Part shown: positions 24,248 to 37,246 of the stretch, one piece after another
Layout: the number at the start of each line of letters is the position of its first letter
Position numbering within the stretch: position 1 is the stretch's first letter
NCBI GenBank assembly: GCA_012064415.1
Contig: SSNU01000272.1
Coordinates: forward strand, 124,001-188,000
Reading direction: 5' to 3'
Source: Gyrodactylus bullatarudis
Lineage: Eukaryota; Platyhelminthes; Monogenea; Gyrodactylidea; Gyrodactylidae
DNA: 64,000 nt
Position numbers and translations under genes: made by a program
Notes under the pieces: model-generated
Database searches by the model: none
Told to the model about the DNA's origin: nothing
Seen by the model: the letters and a program-made list of their open reading frames with translations, nothing else

Positions 24248-25945
24248 ATTTTTCTGTGTCTGTATGAGGGAAAATTAGTTATTTCAATTGAAAAGGATTG
24301 AATAAAATTTTTGTAAAATTTTACATGTTATAATAATAGAATATTCCATGCACTAAACAAAACTTTAATTTATTTCACAGTTGAACTTGATAACTTGATA
24401 AAACAATTTCCTAATTTCAGACATGTAGATTTTCCAAAAATTATTTATAGGCACAATCTCCAAAAGTTTTATCTTCAGTAATTTACAACTAGTAACATTT
24501 TTCTCTTCCTGGCGCCAAATTCAAATCTCCATTTCCTAGTTGTTTATCATATGATGATGAATTATGATAATTAGATCAGGATGGCTATGAAATTCTTAGA
24601 TCACATATTTTTGGAGAAATTCTACAAAAGATTTTTGAGCTATGCCCCAAATGCAAACTAAAAAATTTTATCTTTTATATTTCACTTTAAGATCAGCAAA
24701 ATCTTTCAACTCAAAGTTCAAAAAATGTGAATTTGGCGCTACTTCGAGATTTGAAATATGCCATAATTTCCTGAAAGAATGATTTTTCAAATATTCTTCT
24801 TCGTATCGTCAAAGTAGGCCTTGTGATCTAGATTTCAAAAAAATTTGATTTCTTGATGAGAAAATTGAGAATTTTGTAAATTCAGTAGATTCAACCTATT
24901 CTTTGCTGCGTTTTGGTATTTTGAAAAACATACGTTACATATTGAAAGATTAAAAAATTCTAAATTTTCACAAGTCTATCGTACATATTGTTTAGTCCTT
25001 AGTAATGATACTGATCCAGTATTACTGGGTTCTTTTTAATTGGAAAATTGATAATAATATTTGCCCTGTATTTGTTTGTTTTTAACATAAATCTTTTATC
25101 TATAGATAAAAAATGGAAATGTCTCAAAATTAGTTTAGAAGAGACACAAAGAGAGACCCCTAACGCTGTAAGTGCATTCATTATCACATTTGTACATAAA
25201 ATTAATGATGATTATAAATTGTTCACGGTGTATTAATTATAATTATTATGCAAGAATTCTCCATAAATTCCAGTCATGTATATGTAATGCATGAAACTTG
25301 TTTTAGAAGGGATAAAATATTTACATGCAAAAGTGGTGATATTGTTCGCATGCCAGGATATGGTGCAATACAGGAATGATAGACTCCATCTTTAAATCAC
25401 ATACCAAATTTGATTTTACTAAAGAAAAATTTGAAAATTATGGTGGTGGGGCTGTTGTTTAATAGCACAATAAAATAGAGACATGCAAACACATCCTTGA
25501 TCATGATTGGGTGAACCAATGAAGTTGTTTGGTTGTAAATCTTACAACAATAATAATACAGGCCTAAGTTTACACATAGATAGATGCACGTAGGTTAGGC
25601 ATACATGTACAATCTACAAATGTTCCCCTTGATACTCTGCTTCTTCTTGGAAAATGTCAGTAGAGAAAAAGCGTGGGCTCCTCCAACCCAACATTGTGCA
25701 TGTATGAAGAATTTGGATCAAAGAACAGAATATCGAAATATTCTTCCCCATATCTCAAACAGGGAGTATTATTTTATTTTGACTATGCATTCTCTAATGT
25801 ATTCAATTCAGGATTGATCGATAAAATTTTCTTCTTTACTAGATAAATTTAATCTCCTTGCAATCATAACAGGATTTCTTTTTTCATGTAAACTACTTAT
25901 TATAATAAGTACTTTGAGAATTGAGTTACATGAGTTTTTTTCATA
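24248..25945. other. Intergenic, half of a foldback copy only
   Basis: About 24,690-24,890 resembles one arm of foldback family A (TTTCAACTCAAAGTTCAAAA, TTGGCGCTACTTCGAGATTT). No ORF with recognisable features is present elsewhere. Confidence 0.4.
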
Positions 25946-25946
25946 A

Positions 25947-26474
25947 AAAGTTAGTGGACATGAAGATGAGAATTTACCATATTTTTACAAGAGACCCAAT
26001 ATTTTTCTCCGAATAGTCAGGAAATAATTTATTTTTTGAATTACAGGATGAAATCAGCCCATGAGTTGTTAACATGAAAAGTCAATCTGCCCAAATTAGG
26101 CGGTTTTTCAAATTTCGAAAATGCACTAATTTTTCAACGTTTTAGTATTTTTATCGATTTCAAAGATTTAAACAATTTGATAGAGACGTTTCGGATCATC
26201 TTTAGACGAAAAACTAAATTTTGGATCCTTTTTCTTCGTGATGATCACAAAATTAAAATGGTTCGATTTCCCACAATAGTAACGAACTTCTGTTTACTTC
26301 TTTAGGCTAATTCGAATTCTCTATCTAATGTTGAACCGAAATATTAGCAATCAATTGTTTCAAATATCTGTAATCGATAAAAGTTTTAGGCTATAAGGTT
26401 GAAAAATAGGGAATTTAAGTGTATTTCCGAAATTCCAAAAATGTCAGAATTCTCATCTTCATGTCAGCTAGCAA
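25947..26474. repeat. Foldback element family A
   Basis: Left GTGGACATGAAGATGAGAAT and right ATTCTCATCTTCATGTCAGC are reverse complements at the termini; the internal arms are more diverged. It lies just downstream of the C2CD2-like gene. Confidence 0.75.
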
Positions 26475-26574
26475 ATTTATTCCTATTTACTTACAACAAA
26501 TTGAATAATTGATAAAAGTAACAGGTGAATAAAACTCATTGACTTTGAGACTAAGGTAAAACTAGATATTGTAC

Positions 26575-29500
26575 TCAGATATGCTTACCTGAGGATATAT
26601 TATGTTCACTTGTATCCACATTCAACTCTTCAATGGAGCATGTAAGAGATAGATCTGAAGTTCCAGTACTGCTACTATTCTGAAGGTACTTTTCATCAAA
26701 GTAAGAAGGTCTTATCCTCGATTTTGTGTTAAGATCTTGTTGAACTTTCCGTATAACTCCAGGTGAGGTTAAACCATTCGAGGAATTCTGATAGTTGCTA
26801 CGATTATTGCTTTTACCTCCAGTATTTGGAGATCGTGTTGTCTGAGAACGACGATGGACTGTCTTTGGAGTCCCAGTAATAATTTTGTGTGAAGATTCTA
26901 GAAGAAAATTGAATTACACAAATTTCTTTTGAAAATTGTACACTAAAGATTAATCCTGTCTCAATGATTAAAATTAACTGGAATAAAACTTTTTCATTAA
27001 AAGTGATCTTTAATTCTTTTTAATCCAACTGATTTTTAGTATAAGGCGAAACAAGCGTAATTCTTAGTTATAGAATCTTTTTTTCACAGGAATTTTTCAG
27101 ATTCAACAGTTTGGTCCATGGACCCGAAAAAGCTAAGAATTAAGTCGCTAATGATGTTGCTGCATGAAACAAAATTTTTAAATTGATAAAGACCACTTTT
27201 ATTATTTGTGTATTATTTTTTTATTGATAGAATTTAATACGTTACCTGCAGTTTTTTGTACACCATGGGATTTTTCAAAATATTTCAAACTCTCAACAGG
27301 TACAACATCTAATGATAGGGAATGCGTTAAATTTGATCCATTATTATTATTGTAGTTAGTTGAAGATATTGGTTGTTTTGAATTGATAACAGTATTGGAA
27401 GGATTAATTCTTGATGGCATTTCATAAATGGTTGACTTGAAAGTGTTCGATCGCCGAATGACACCTCCGTCTTCAATAGATAAATTACTTGATGTATTAA
27501 CATTGGGAAAGTTTTTAACCGACGACCCTGAAGCAGAAGATTGGGTTTTTGAGATCAACTTGTGGGAGCCAACCATAGCGATTGAACGTCTTGGTTCATC
27601 CGTAAACTTTTCCATAAAATTGAACTAAATACACTAATGAATAAGTGCATAACATTAGAATCAGATGTAAGGCCTACCTCGACAAGAATTGAGGGCTTTT
27701 GATCATTTATGTTGATTTCTTGAGTGGATTTATTTATACCCTGGTTGGCATAGAGTGCTGTTGGACTTGTATTTTGAGCATTTGAAACTTGTGCTTGCTT
27801 AAATGTTGTAAAAAGATAACTTTTTATATTTCTGATATAAGATCATATAGAAATAAATCCATACTACAATTTTATCAACTGCAGAGAATACATATTTTGA
27901 TTTTTTATTTTATTTAACAGTAATAATCCTGGTTATTTTCTGAAAGAAACGTAACTCACATGCAGGGCCATATTATACATTTAATATTTCAAATGCCAAA
28001 CCCTTTTTATCTCTAGAATAAACTTGTGAGTTTATGTTGTTTAAAGTTGTTCATCGAATTTTTCAACCTTTCAAAGAATAACCTTTTGACTCTTGTAAAA
28101 TCGCTAGACTCATAACTGATTGTACAAAATAAACTCAGTAAGTCAATCTATTCATCTCATTCTACCTCATCTCGACTATGGATCAGGTATTCTCAGTGAT
28201 CTTCCAATCGTCACTAGTAATAAACTAGATAGGATTCAATACATGCATCTTAAAAGCTGTCTTGGTCCTCTTCCATACAAGAATCTCCTTGACAAGGCCA
28301 ATCTACTCCCCCTATGGCTAAGGAGATTGGCCTCTTCTGCTGTCTTCTACTCAAGGTTTGTGCCAAGTACATCCAGTCAATACAATCTGAGATCTTCAAG
28401 AGGATATTCCATCCTTCTGACTGTCCTCCTACCTCTCAGAACAAGATTTCGAATAGATTTTAATATTTTTCAATCAAAACATTTCCAAGATTTATTAAAT
28501 ATTTACCAGAGTCACATAAATATTTTGATAATTTTTCTTAAAAAATCTAGAATATATATGTTACCGTGAGTCTGGGTAATTCTGAGTGTCGGTAATTCAC
28601 TTGTGTATGTTGATAATCAGTGTCACTTTAGTGAATCTAGCTAATAAGCCCTCATTACCCAAACACACTGAAAAGGTCAGTGAATTGAAGGAAGTGTATT
28701 AATTTTGAGGAATTAATTTTCGAAAGAAAATTATCAAGATACTGGCAAAATAAGAGAACTAAATTCTTATTTTCAAGATAAACGACAACTGTAAAATACA
28801 ACTTCCAGACTTTGATAGAGGAAGGGGCGATTTCGAATCAATAATAATTGATGTAGTAACTGAGAGTAATGAACAAGTGTCTTTTCAAAGATCAAAATAT
28901 TCATGGTACCATGAATAAATTGGTAGCAACTAATGAATTAGATGTGTGTCAAAGAAGATGAGTGTTCATTAGGAGAGATCGATGCACAAATTTCCCCTTG
29001 GAAATGGACAGGGAATATTCAAATTTGATTGATTCAAATTGTAAAACCCTGACCTGTAAATGTGAAAAGAATCAAGTTTTATATAACTCTAGATCATTCT
29101 CTTACTTATGGCAATAAATAAATATTTAATGCTTTAATTTTTTCTCAAAAAATTTAATCAATAAGTTGACCTGTTGAATTCACTGACCTTCTCAGTGTGT
29201 TTGGGTAATGAGGGCTTATTAGCTAGATTCACTAAAGTGACACTGATCATCAACATACACAAGTGAATTACCGACACTCAGAATTACCCAGACTCACGGT
29301 AACATATATATTCATAATTATGTTAGTGGATTTCCAACAATAAAACGCAAGTGTTTTCACCGAGAAACTACTCATGATGGGAAAAGAAAACCAACATCAA
29401 AAAGAACACCAATCAAAATATTTCTATCTATCTTTTATCATAAAATAATTTCTAATGAAAAAACTGTTTGTATATCTGCCACAGTCGAATAGCACAACCA

Positions 29501-31629
29501 TTCCTAAGGTAAACCACTCTGTTCTCTTTACTAGGATACTCGTTGCATTCAAGATCATTAAAGGCGATTTTTCGCTCAAATTTTTCCTCTCTCTGAATTC
29601 GAAGACCCTCCTATTCAGATTTACTTCAGTCCCAATTCCAAGAGTGCTTATTTTTCCATACTTCAGAAATATTACTCTAAATTTAAAAATGGTAACTTTG
29701 TAAATGCAACTGAATTTCAAATGTAATACTCACAACACCAGCCAAGGCTTGTGTAATATCCTGTAAGCCATGACCAACAGGTCCCAATTGGCCTATTCCC
29801 TGAGTGACACACGATGAGTTTGGCTGGGGATTTTGAAACGAACTAGCATGACTCTCGCTAAACGGGTCACTACTGACTAGAGAAAGACGACGGACAACAT
29901 CACTTGTCGAATTGACCGGAAGATCATTGGTGTCTTCGCTCTTGTTGGCAGCTTCAACCAATAAACTTCCTAGTTGAACTTCACATCGACCTCTTGATAC
30001 AGATTCTAGAAAATTCTATTTTATTTCCCATTATTCATTCAAGTTGGTTAAAATTACTTCTTCTCTTGGTTAATTCAAATAGTTCAATGTGAGCTCTTTT
30101 TGAATTGGTATTTAGTGTGCTGAAAACATGATAATCTCGCTATATTCTTGGGGATTTTAAAAATTTGAAGACTCAAGACTTACAATAAAAGATGTTGATC
30201 CCAAAAGATCTCCTCATTGAAAGGAACAACGTGAGTAGTATGACGCTGGTATGGCTCATGTAACTCCACTACACAGTAACCTGATGAGGTAGCTGTATAA
30301 ATAAAATTTGTGTGATTATTTGTTGAAATGGATGAGGTTGAAAATCAAATTACATTTCATGTTTATGTTGAAAGCCTTGACAACCTTAACCAAGAGCTTC
30401 TTTGCAGATAAATTCTGACTGATTCTCTCCTGGAACGGAGACAGGTCGGTTTCATTTTTACCATAGACAGTCTTTGAAAGATCTGCTGAGTATTCATTTG
30501 CAATTTTAGCATGAAGTAGTGTATCATCTTCTTGCTCTTCATTTAACTTTGAATCTTTTTCTCCATAATCAGATGCGGATCTCGGGATGCTAGAGACAAC
30601 ACACTGGCTTTTTATTTCGTTCTTTACACTTTCGTTATACGACAAGATCTTTTGACGACCAATAACTTTGTCAGAAAGGCTTTCTTCTTCCTCGTAAAAT
30701 TTTATATTTTCATTATCCTTATAAGAATTTGTGATATTCGTTTTTCTAGCAATTTGGTTGTCTATTTGAGTACTACTACTATTTAAAATATGAGAGATAG
30801 CTGGAGCAGAATCCTCGTATTTTTTTACAAACAGCTCGTTAATATCGAAATTCAATTGGAGACCGCGAATAGATTTGATCAATTTTGTTATTATTATTGA
30901 AGTCTAAGGGATTGTTAAAAAATTTTGAATGCTTACTTCATTAGCTGGGAGATTGCTATTGACAATTTTGAAGTTGGGCTCTTTTAAAAAAATTGTATTT
31001 ACAGAATTTAGAACTTCGTTTGTATGAAAAAAGTTGACTAAGATTGAGGATTGGACTTTTTGAAGAATAATTGTAAAAGGAATTTTAGTTTCCTTATGTA
31101 AAATTCCAGATACTTGGACAGAAGATAATTCTAAATCATGGGTGAGTTGCTGAATAATTTAGTAAATGTACTATTTTCTTACTAGGTTTTCTTCATTAAT
31201 GTCTAACGGGTCGTTAAGATTTTTTTCTCGAAAATTATCTTCATCTATTTTCAATGAAATTATTTCAGTTGCATATGAAACCTATAATGAAAATATATGG
31301 ATTACTGCGTTAGTCGAAACAGAGGATTTGATTATCTCCTGAAGCTTTCTAAGGATACAATTTTTGAAATTAGGATAACTTTGTCTCCATTTTCTGATCA
31401 AGAGTTTCAAATCGGAGATATCAGGCTTTTCAATCTCAGAAGATTTGTTCGTTTCATTTACTTGACCTGTTCTTTTACGAAAATAAGACCAAATAACAGC
31501 TATGACAAATAGCCCAATGATGATCGTAAAACTTGATTTTGTTCTTTTTAAAAGCTTTAAAAGGCTTCTGAACAAAGTATTTAATTCCGAAATGTCATAA
31601 ATTGCAAGTTTTGCAATTATTTGCTCCAT
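26575..31629 (-). CDS. C2CD2/C2CD2L (TMEM24)-like protein
   Basis: Exons: 31629-31306, 31281-31183, 31149-30937, 30903-30354, 30292-30184, 30119-30058, 30005-29734, 27797-27678, 27624-27246, 26897-26575; 816 codons, all phases compatible. An N-terminal transmembrane segment (FTIIIGLFVIAVIWSYF, residues about 34-50) is followed by a region in the place of the SMP lipid-transfer domain, then a C2 domain at about 380-470 (LLVKVVKAFNINM, GYCVVELHEPYQRHTTHVV, NEEIFWDQHLL). A long Ser/Asn-rich basic tail follows. Family knowledge: C2CD2L is an ER-anchored lipid carrier at ER-plasma membrane contacts; lipid transfer here is an inference. Intron 1 is only 24 nt (31282-31305). The last exon may instead splice at 26588 (GTAAGC) to unseen exons. 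The ATG faces the adenylosuccinate synthase gene. Confidence 0.8.
28120..28549 (+). mobile_element. 3' fragment of a CR1/jockey-like LINE
   Basis: In frame: LILPHLDYGSGILSDLP, NKLDRIQYMHLKSCLGPLPY and WLRRLASSAVFYSRF, matching the C-terminal part of the LINE at 17,640-17,760 (FDYGSGLLCQL, KKIERIQYIYLRSCLGP). It sits on the opposite strand in intron 7 of the C2CD2-like gene. It is cut by the inverted-repeat element beginning at 28550. Confidence 0.75.
28550..29313. mobile_element. Non-autonomous DNA element with 137-bp terminal inverted repeats
   Basis: Bases 28550-28686 and 29177-29313 are near-exact reverse complements (GAATATATATGTTACCGTGA; GTCACTTTAGTGAATCTAGC). The outer TATATATGTTAC is shared with the element at 1938-2826, suggesting one transposase family for both. 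No ORF inside. It is inserted at the end of the LINE fragment. Confidence 0.85.
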
Positions 31630-31796
31630 TAATTAACTGACTTAAATACTACATTTAAATAGTTGAAAATTCGAAAATGATTATTCTATTCACATAAACA
31701 AGTTTTGTTGATTGATTTATTTTTCACTTGTTTTTCTAGGAACATTAATTGAAAAAAAAATTTATTTATTTATTTTAGGCCTCCATCATTGCTTCA
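31630..31796. promoter_or_regulatory. Shared divergent promoter region
   Basis: Only 167 bp separate the ATG of the C2CD2-like gene (minus) from that of adenylosuccinate synthase (plus). A pyrimidine-rich stretch ending TTATTTTAG at 31,779 is a good splice acceptor just before the plus-strand ATG, so the mRNA may have a 5' UTR intron or receive a spliced leader (inference). Confidence 0.5.
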
Positions 31797-34700
31797 ATGT
31801 CTGAAGTTATTGTTGTCTTAGGATCCCAATGGGGAGACGAAGGGAAAGGTAAAATAGTTGATCTATTTGCCAAGAATTGTGACCTTGTATGCCGATGTCA
31901 AGGTGGAAACAATGCTGGACACACTGTAATTGTCAATGACCAAACCTACTTTTTCCATTTAATCCCAAGTGGTCTTGTCAACCGAAATTCAACTGCTTTG
32001 ATCGGAAATGGTGTTGTTGTACACATTCCTAGTTTATTCAAAGAAATAAATGAATGCATTTCAAAAGGTCTTGAAGATGCTGCTTCTCGTCTTTTAGTTT
32101 CCGATCGCTGTCATATAGTTTTTGATTTTCATATAAAAATAGATGAAATTGAAGAAATTATGAGAGGTAATAGTTCAATTGGGACAACCAAACGTGGAAT
32201 TGGCCCAGCCTACTCTCATAAAGTTGGTCGTCATGGTCTCAGAATAGGAGATTTAATATACGACTGGGAAAATTTCGTGATAAAATACGGTGAACTTTTG
32301 AATTTTGTCAAAAAATTGTATCCATCTATTGAATTTGACGATGTTAAAGAGTTAGAGGCACTGAAAAATTACAGGACCAAACTTGAATCGATGGTTTGTG
32401 ATACAACTACCTACATCAGTACCTATCTCAAAGATGCGAATAAAAAGATTCTTGTCGAAGGGGCTCAATCTAGCTTGTTGGATATTGACTTTGGAACATA
32501 TCCATATGTTACTAGTAGTAGCTGTAGCATTGGTGGTGTATGTACTGGATTGGGATTACCCCCAAAGCGTATTTCAAGTGTTTACGGAGTGATGAAAGGT
32601 AATGCATTTTTATTATTCTCTACTTTCTAGCCTATACAACTCGTGTTGGTAATGGTGTTTTTCCCACTGAAATCAATGGTGAGCTGGCAGAGCATATAAG
32701 AACTAAAGGTCACGAATATGGAGTCACTACAAAAAGGCCACGCAGGGTTGGCTGGCTTGACTGTACTCTACTGAATTATTCAAAACTCATTAATGGATAT
32801 GATGCAATGGGCCTTACAAAATTAGATATTCTTGATGAATTAGATGAAGTGAGCGAAATTTTCTTCATTAATCAAAAAAAATTTCAATTGTTTAATGATT
32901 ATCATCTATGCATAAAATTTGAAGGTTATCTTTCTCTAATTATAGTTATAATCAATAGTTTTTATTTGTCCACCAAGTTCATTGATTAGATGGTGCATTT
33001 TTTTACAGCGTGACTAGTGATTAAATAATAACCTTTATCAAATGATTACAACTCAATTTGACATTGAAACTTGTAATTCAATTTTCCATGTTCACAGTTG
33101 AGCTATTCTTAATACATGTCTTGGTATAATAATTTTTACAAATTTATAAAATAAATTTTTTTCATAACATGACCCAAAGCACAGAAAAAAAATTAACATC
33201 GAAGTTGCACATTTCGTCTAGAGTTCAGTTCTATAGGTGACTATGGAATTTGCGAAATTCTGCAAATAATATTTGACTTTTACTACACTTTAACCTCTTT
33301 TTAAAGCATTATCGATTAGGATTTTACCATCTTCAATTAGCTTTCTTGCAGAACGCAATGCTCGTAATTGTTTTACAAATATTCTATTCCTCATGGAATC
33401 TATCGGAAATTATTAAAATTTAACATTTTCGCAAAATTTTGAATTAAAATAAAATAAGATTGAATATGCAATTATTTTCAAAAACCAACTTTTAGTTTAG
33501 GAGATATTGGCACAAAAAAGACGCTCTTTAGACCTTGAAAATGGGAGGTATATGGGTTCAATTTCTCGATAAAAGTTTCTTTCGTTATTACCAAAAAATT
33601 TATTGTATTTTCTTCAAAATTTTCATATTTTTTTAAAACAAGTCATCATAACTTATCAATAATTTTTTTGTAGCTAAATATATCATAGTTCATTTGGAAG
33701 AATGTTAGTTCTTCTTTCAAAAAAGTGGCTATTGAATTATTCTTAGAGTATTTGAAATATTATTATGCCTAGAGAAAGTTACCTTGCCTCATATATGCTC
33801 CGATGGGGCTTTAAAGGGTTTTAAAATATTCCTTGCATTTAATTCGAGGAGAGTTTAACCTACTCTTGAGTAATGGAATGACTATTTTATCAAATAAATT
33901 TGGTAATTTCTGATTGTTACTGTGTTCTTCAATAAATATGTTAAATTCAATGAAAAAATGTTAAAAATAGTGGAAATAACTTAAAGAGTACAGCTGATTT
34001 ATACTTTTTAAATTTGATTAAAATTCTTCGGTTTAGACAAATTTTTAAGTTTCCTATTTCTAGTTTACCCGTGGATGTATATGACAAAATTGATTTGTAC
34101 TCATTTCAATAACTAGGAATGTAATTTGAGCCGAGAATGTAGAATAGGTACTCTTTCATGCTATTAAATTTCCTTCTCATAATTTCATTGAGTTTCCCTG
34201 CTAATTATGACGAGTAATAACTTTTTTTTCATTTATCATTATTTATCTTAAACTTTGATTATGTCGGATTGATTTGTAGATTTTATTCACTAACCAAAAT
34301 TAATCATTATCACTTGTCTACAAGATCTAAACTACCAGACATTGATTTGATTGATTTAACGAATAGACTTTAATAACTAGAGCCTCGAAAAGTATTCAAA
34401 TGCTTATTTTAACTAGTTATTCCCTCTGTTATGAAAACAATTCAAAATTATAATCATTCTACTGTAAAGGTTCAAAGTTATAAGGTCTAACAATGGATTA
34501 ATAATAATAATATATATTTAACTCAAAAAAAAATCTTGAAGATGATAAGACTAATTTGCTGATTTTAATCTGAAATGCTCTATGTCTTAGTCTAACTCGG
34601 TTAGTTTTGGTATATAAGTCTATTTTCAAAAATCAAAAAAATTCCGCTAATTTTATCAAGATATTTAAGAAATTTTGTATAGGAAACATACAGTGCAATG

Positions 34701-35043
34701 GGCTTTTTATTATTCTTTGAAATAGTTCAATTTAATGCGTGAAATTAAATAAAAATATTTTTCTTTCAAGGTAAAAATTGCAACTGCTTACCGAAATAAA
34801 GAAACAAGCGAACCAATTATTGGAAATCCAATAACGACCAAAGGAATGTGCGATTCAATTGATGTCCAGTACATTACACTACCCGGATGGAAGAAGCCTA
34901 CAACAAATATTACTGTATTCGATCAATTGCCGGAAGAAGCCAAAACTTATATTCAAACTATAGAAAGTCTTATAGGTATCCCAATTAAATGGATTGGCAC
35001 TGGCCCCTGCCGGGATGCCATCATACATAGGCATAATTCTTGA
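31797..35043 (+). CDS. ADSS: Adenylosuccinate synthase
   Basis: Exons 31797-32598, 32631-32848, 34771-35043; 430 aa, the usual length. The enzyme joins IMP and aspartate using GTP, the first committed step to AMP, in the cytosol. Visible motifs: QWGDEGKGK (residues 11-19, catalytic Asp and phosphate loop), GGNNAGHT (36-43), [11 protein letters not shown] (129-139), EGAQ (221-224), [11 protein letters not shown] (231-241), [11 protein letters not shown] after the first splice, RPRRVGWLD, and a C-terminal guanine-binding end with [11 protein letters not shown]. The first intron is 32 nt; the second is 1,922 bp and holds a piggyBac-like terminus near 33,800. The start is chosen because the first residues match the family and the upstream sequence has an acceptor immediately before. 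Confidence 0.97.
33783..33830. repeat. piggyBac-like terminus, solitary
   Basis: CTCATATATGCTCCGATGGG followed by GCTTTAAAGGG resembles the right end of the element at 18,960-19,343. No partner end was found nearby. It lies inside intron 2 of adenylosuccinate synthase. Confidence 0.4.
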
Positions 35044-35623
35044 CAAAATTACATTAAATGATTAACGCTCACAAGAAAAAGCAATAACAACATCAACTTA
35101 CATTATCGCTTGAGAATAGACGTACAGACAAAATAATAAAAGAGAACAAGAGAAGATCTGCTTTATATTTTCATTCTATTTCATTCAAAAGGAGTACATT
35201 TAATAAATAATATTAGTCTTAACTTCAAATGAGACATTCTTTTAACTCCTACGTTATTTACTCTTTAGTTCTATAGATTTTTGAATGACCAAAGCCCAAT
35301 AAAACCCAAAATATTTTACTAATTAGTATGATAACTTGAAATAACTGTAATGAAAGATTCTAGGTATAATAATGTATATTTTTATCTAGAATTCATCAAA
35401 ATTAGGAAATTTATTGGATTCTTATCACGTGCCCTAATAATTTCACAGTAAACGTAACACTGTAAATGAAATTTCTTATTAGGAAGAGAAATTAATGCAC
35501 ATTATGCTACCGTTAAACTTGAAATACAGTTTTGTATTCATGAAATTTATTTTACGAAAGTATAAAAAGAAACTCGAAATAATTCTGGGAATTACGAAGA
35601 CATCTGTCATAGGAAATCCATTG
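35044..35623. other. Short intergenic region, nothing recognised
   Basis: AT-rich 3' flank between the plus-strand synthase gene and the minus-strand Cys-rich gene. No motif is supported beyond ordinary AATAAA-like words. Confidence 0.4.
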
Positions 35624-35809
35624 TCAGCAACAATGGAAATTAGTACACATCATCGGTCGACAACAACCACAACTGCATCCACATCCTGAATTGCAGCAAC
35701 AGCCGCCGCCGCCTCCATCACAGCAGTCATCACCAAGCTGATTGCCGACATAATAGGCCACTAAGGCCATAATTACATTCTTTGTACTGAAAACCTCTTC
35801 CTCAGGCAT
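35624..35809 (-). CDS. Small membrane protein with Gly/Cys-rich tail (family A member)
   Basis: 61 aa, one exon. The acidic start is MPEEE. The hydrophobic segment VFSTKNVIMALVAYYVGNQ aligns gap-free with those at 20754, 37247 and 50118. After GDD comes CC, a Gly run, then dense Cys (CCCNSGCGCSCGCC) and an end in CC. Such tails could bind metal or be palmitoylated (inference). A TATA-like element lies 52 bp upstream (35861-35868). No known family is recognised. Confidence 0.75.
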   Translation of the reverse strand: MPEEEVFSTKNVIMALVAYYVGNQLGDDCCDGGGGGCCCNSGCGCSCGCCRPMMCTNFHCC

Positions 35810-35860
35810 TGTTCAAACGGTTGGAAGATAAATAATTTGAATGTAATAATGTATACGTTT

Positions 35861-35868
35861 CTTATATA
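35861..35868 (-). promoter_or_regulatory. TATA box of the 35.8 kb small gene
   Basis: TATATAAG on the minus strand, 52 bp before the ATG. Similar AT elements precede other members: 38,212 (TATATAAAG), about 37,521 (ATATATA), 46,411 (TTTATAAAA on plus) and about 50,545. Confidence 0.5.
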
Positions 35869-35869
35869 T

Positions 35870-36759
35870 TTCCCTGTGAAATTTGCGTATTAAAAAAAAT
35901 AGTTTACATAAAAAATACAGACACTTGAAAATGTACTAAGAAAGTCATGAGAAAATTTAAATTGGGAGAAAAGTAAATACGAATTTAAGAAAAACCATTC
36001 AGTAGACAGAATTTGAGATAAATTCTACTACAAAAGTTGATCTCACAAAGTTCAAACAAGCCCCCTCTCTTTTAACATCTGTAGTTAAGAAGATTGGCAA
36101 ACGTCCAAGTGGAGAACCTGATCTCACGATCATGGGATGGATTTCTATTTAACACATTTGAAGATACTATAAAAGTTTAATTTATGAACTTTAAAATCAA
36201 ATAAAAATCATCGGCATTGCATGCAAAATTTAATCAAGTATTTAAAAAATTTTCAAATAATCTCAATGAAATTGAAAAAATTTTAGTTAGGGTTGAACTA
36301 TTTGAAAAATCTTCATATAATAAACATTTGGGGTATTCTTTCGAACATGAATTATCACACCTTATTATCTATGTGTCTAATTTCTCATGCTTTCAATGTA
36401 AAATTTAAAGGAAAATACTTCTTTTCCGGTGATATTCATCTCTCTACCTTTTAATAGGTTGTACATTGTACAAATTTAAATGAATTTTGAAAAAAACGAT
36501 TCGATCTTCATAGATAAAAGTTTTCCTATTGTGATTCGAAAATCAACTTTGTAATCATTAGGAATTTTCAGCTCAAAATTCAAAAATAAGAATTTAGGAA
36601 TCCAAAAATTCCATTTCTTTCTGAAAATTTTTTAAATCTAAGTGTAGATTGAAACGAATAGACATGTTTTGACAACACAGGTTACTAACTAGCTCATAGA
36701 TGACTTACATACTTTAAAATTATATAAAAAGTTGAATTCGAAGAAATTTAATACTATTG
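35870..36759. other. Intergenic, nothing recognised
   Basis: No convincing coding region. The longest plus-strand frame (36217-36408) has no recognisable features and ordinary intergenic base composition. Confidence 0.4.
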
Positions 36760-37141
36760 CTAACTAACAAGATGAAAATTTCACTATTTTTATAAGGGAT
36801 TTTTCCATGACCAAATGAGCCCCAGAGTCGTTAGAAAAATTCAGTCTGGCCAAAATTAGACTGGTTCTTCGAATGGTTCAATTTCCCACAATTACAGCAT
36901 ATTTATGCGAATTTGAATTCTTCGTTTGATGATGATCCGAAATGTCTGTATCATATTGTTTTAAATCTTCGAAATTGACGAAAGGGTTCAGCTTAAACGC
37001 TGACGAAGTGCATTTTCAAAATTCAAAAATCAAAATTTTGGCCAGATACAAAAAAGCTCAAAATTCTAACAGCTCATTGGCTGGAAAAATATTGGCTTCT
37101 TTGTAAAAAGAGTAAGTTCTCAACTTCATTTCAACTAGCTT
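36760..37141. repeat. Foldback element family A, diverged copy
   Basis: The left end AACAAGATGAAAATTTCACT and right end TCTCAACTTCATTTCAACTA, then GCTTTA, are recognisable inverse relatives of the family termini. The internal pairing is patchy. Confidence 0.55.
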
Positions 37142-37246
37142 TATTATCAGATAAGTTGAAGAAAAAATTTTCATAAATATTTCATAAAAATATTTTTATT
37201 CGATAATTATCTTATAAGTAACTCTTGACTGATTTTTAAATAGGTC

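Noticed and set aside
25048..25236. Short frames on both strands near 25.1 kb and 25.6 kb
   Set aside because: No motif, no family resemblance and no promoter-like context; treated as chance.
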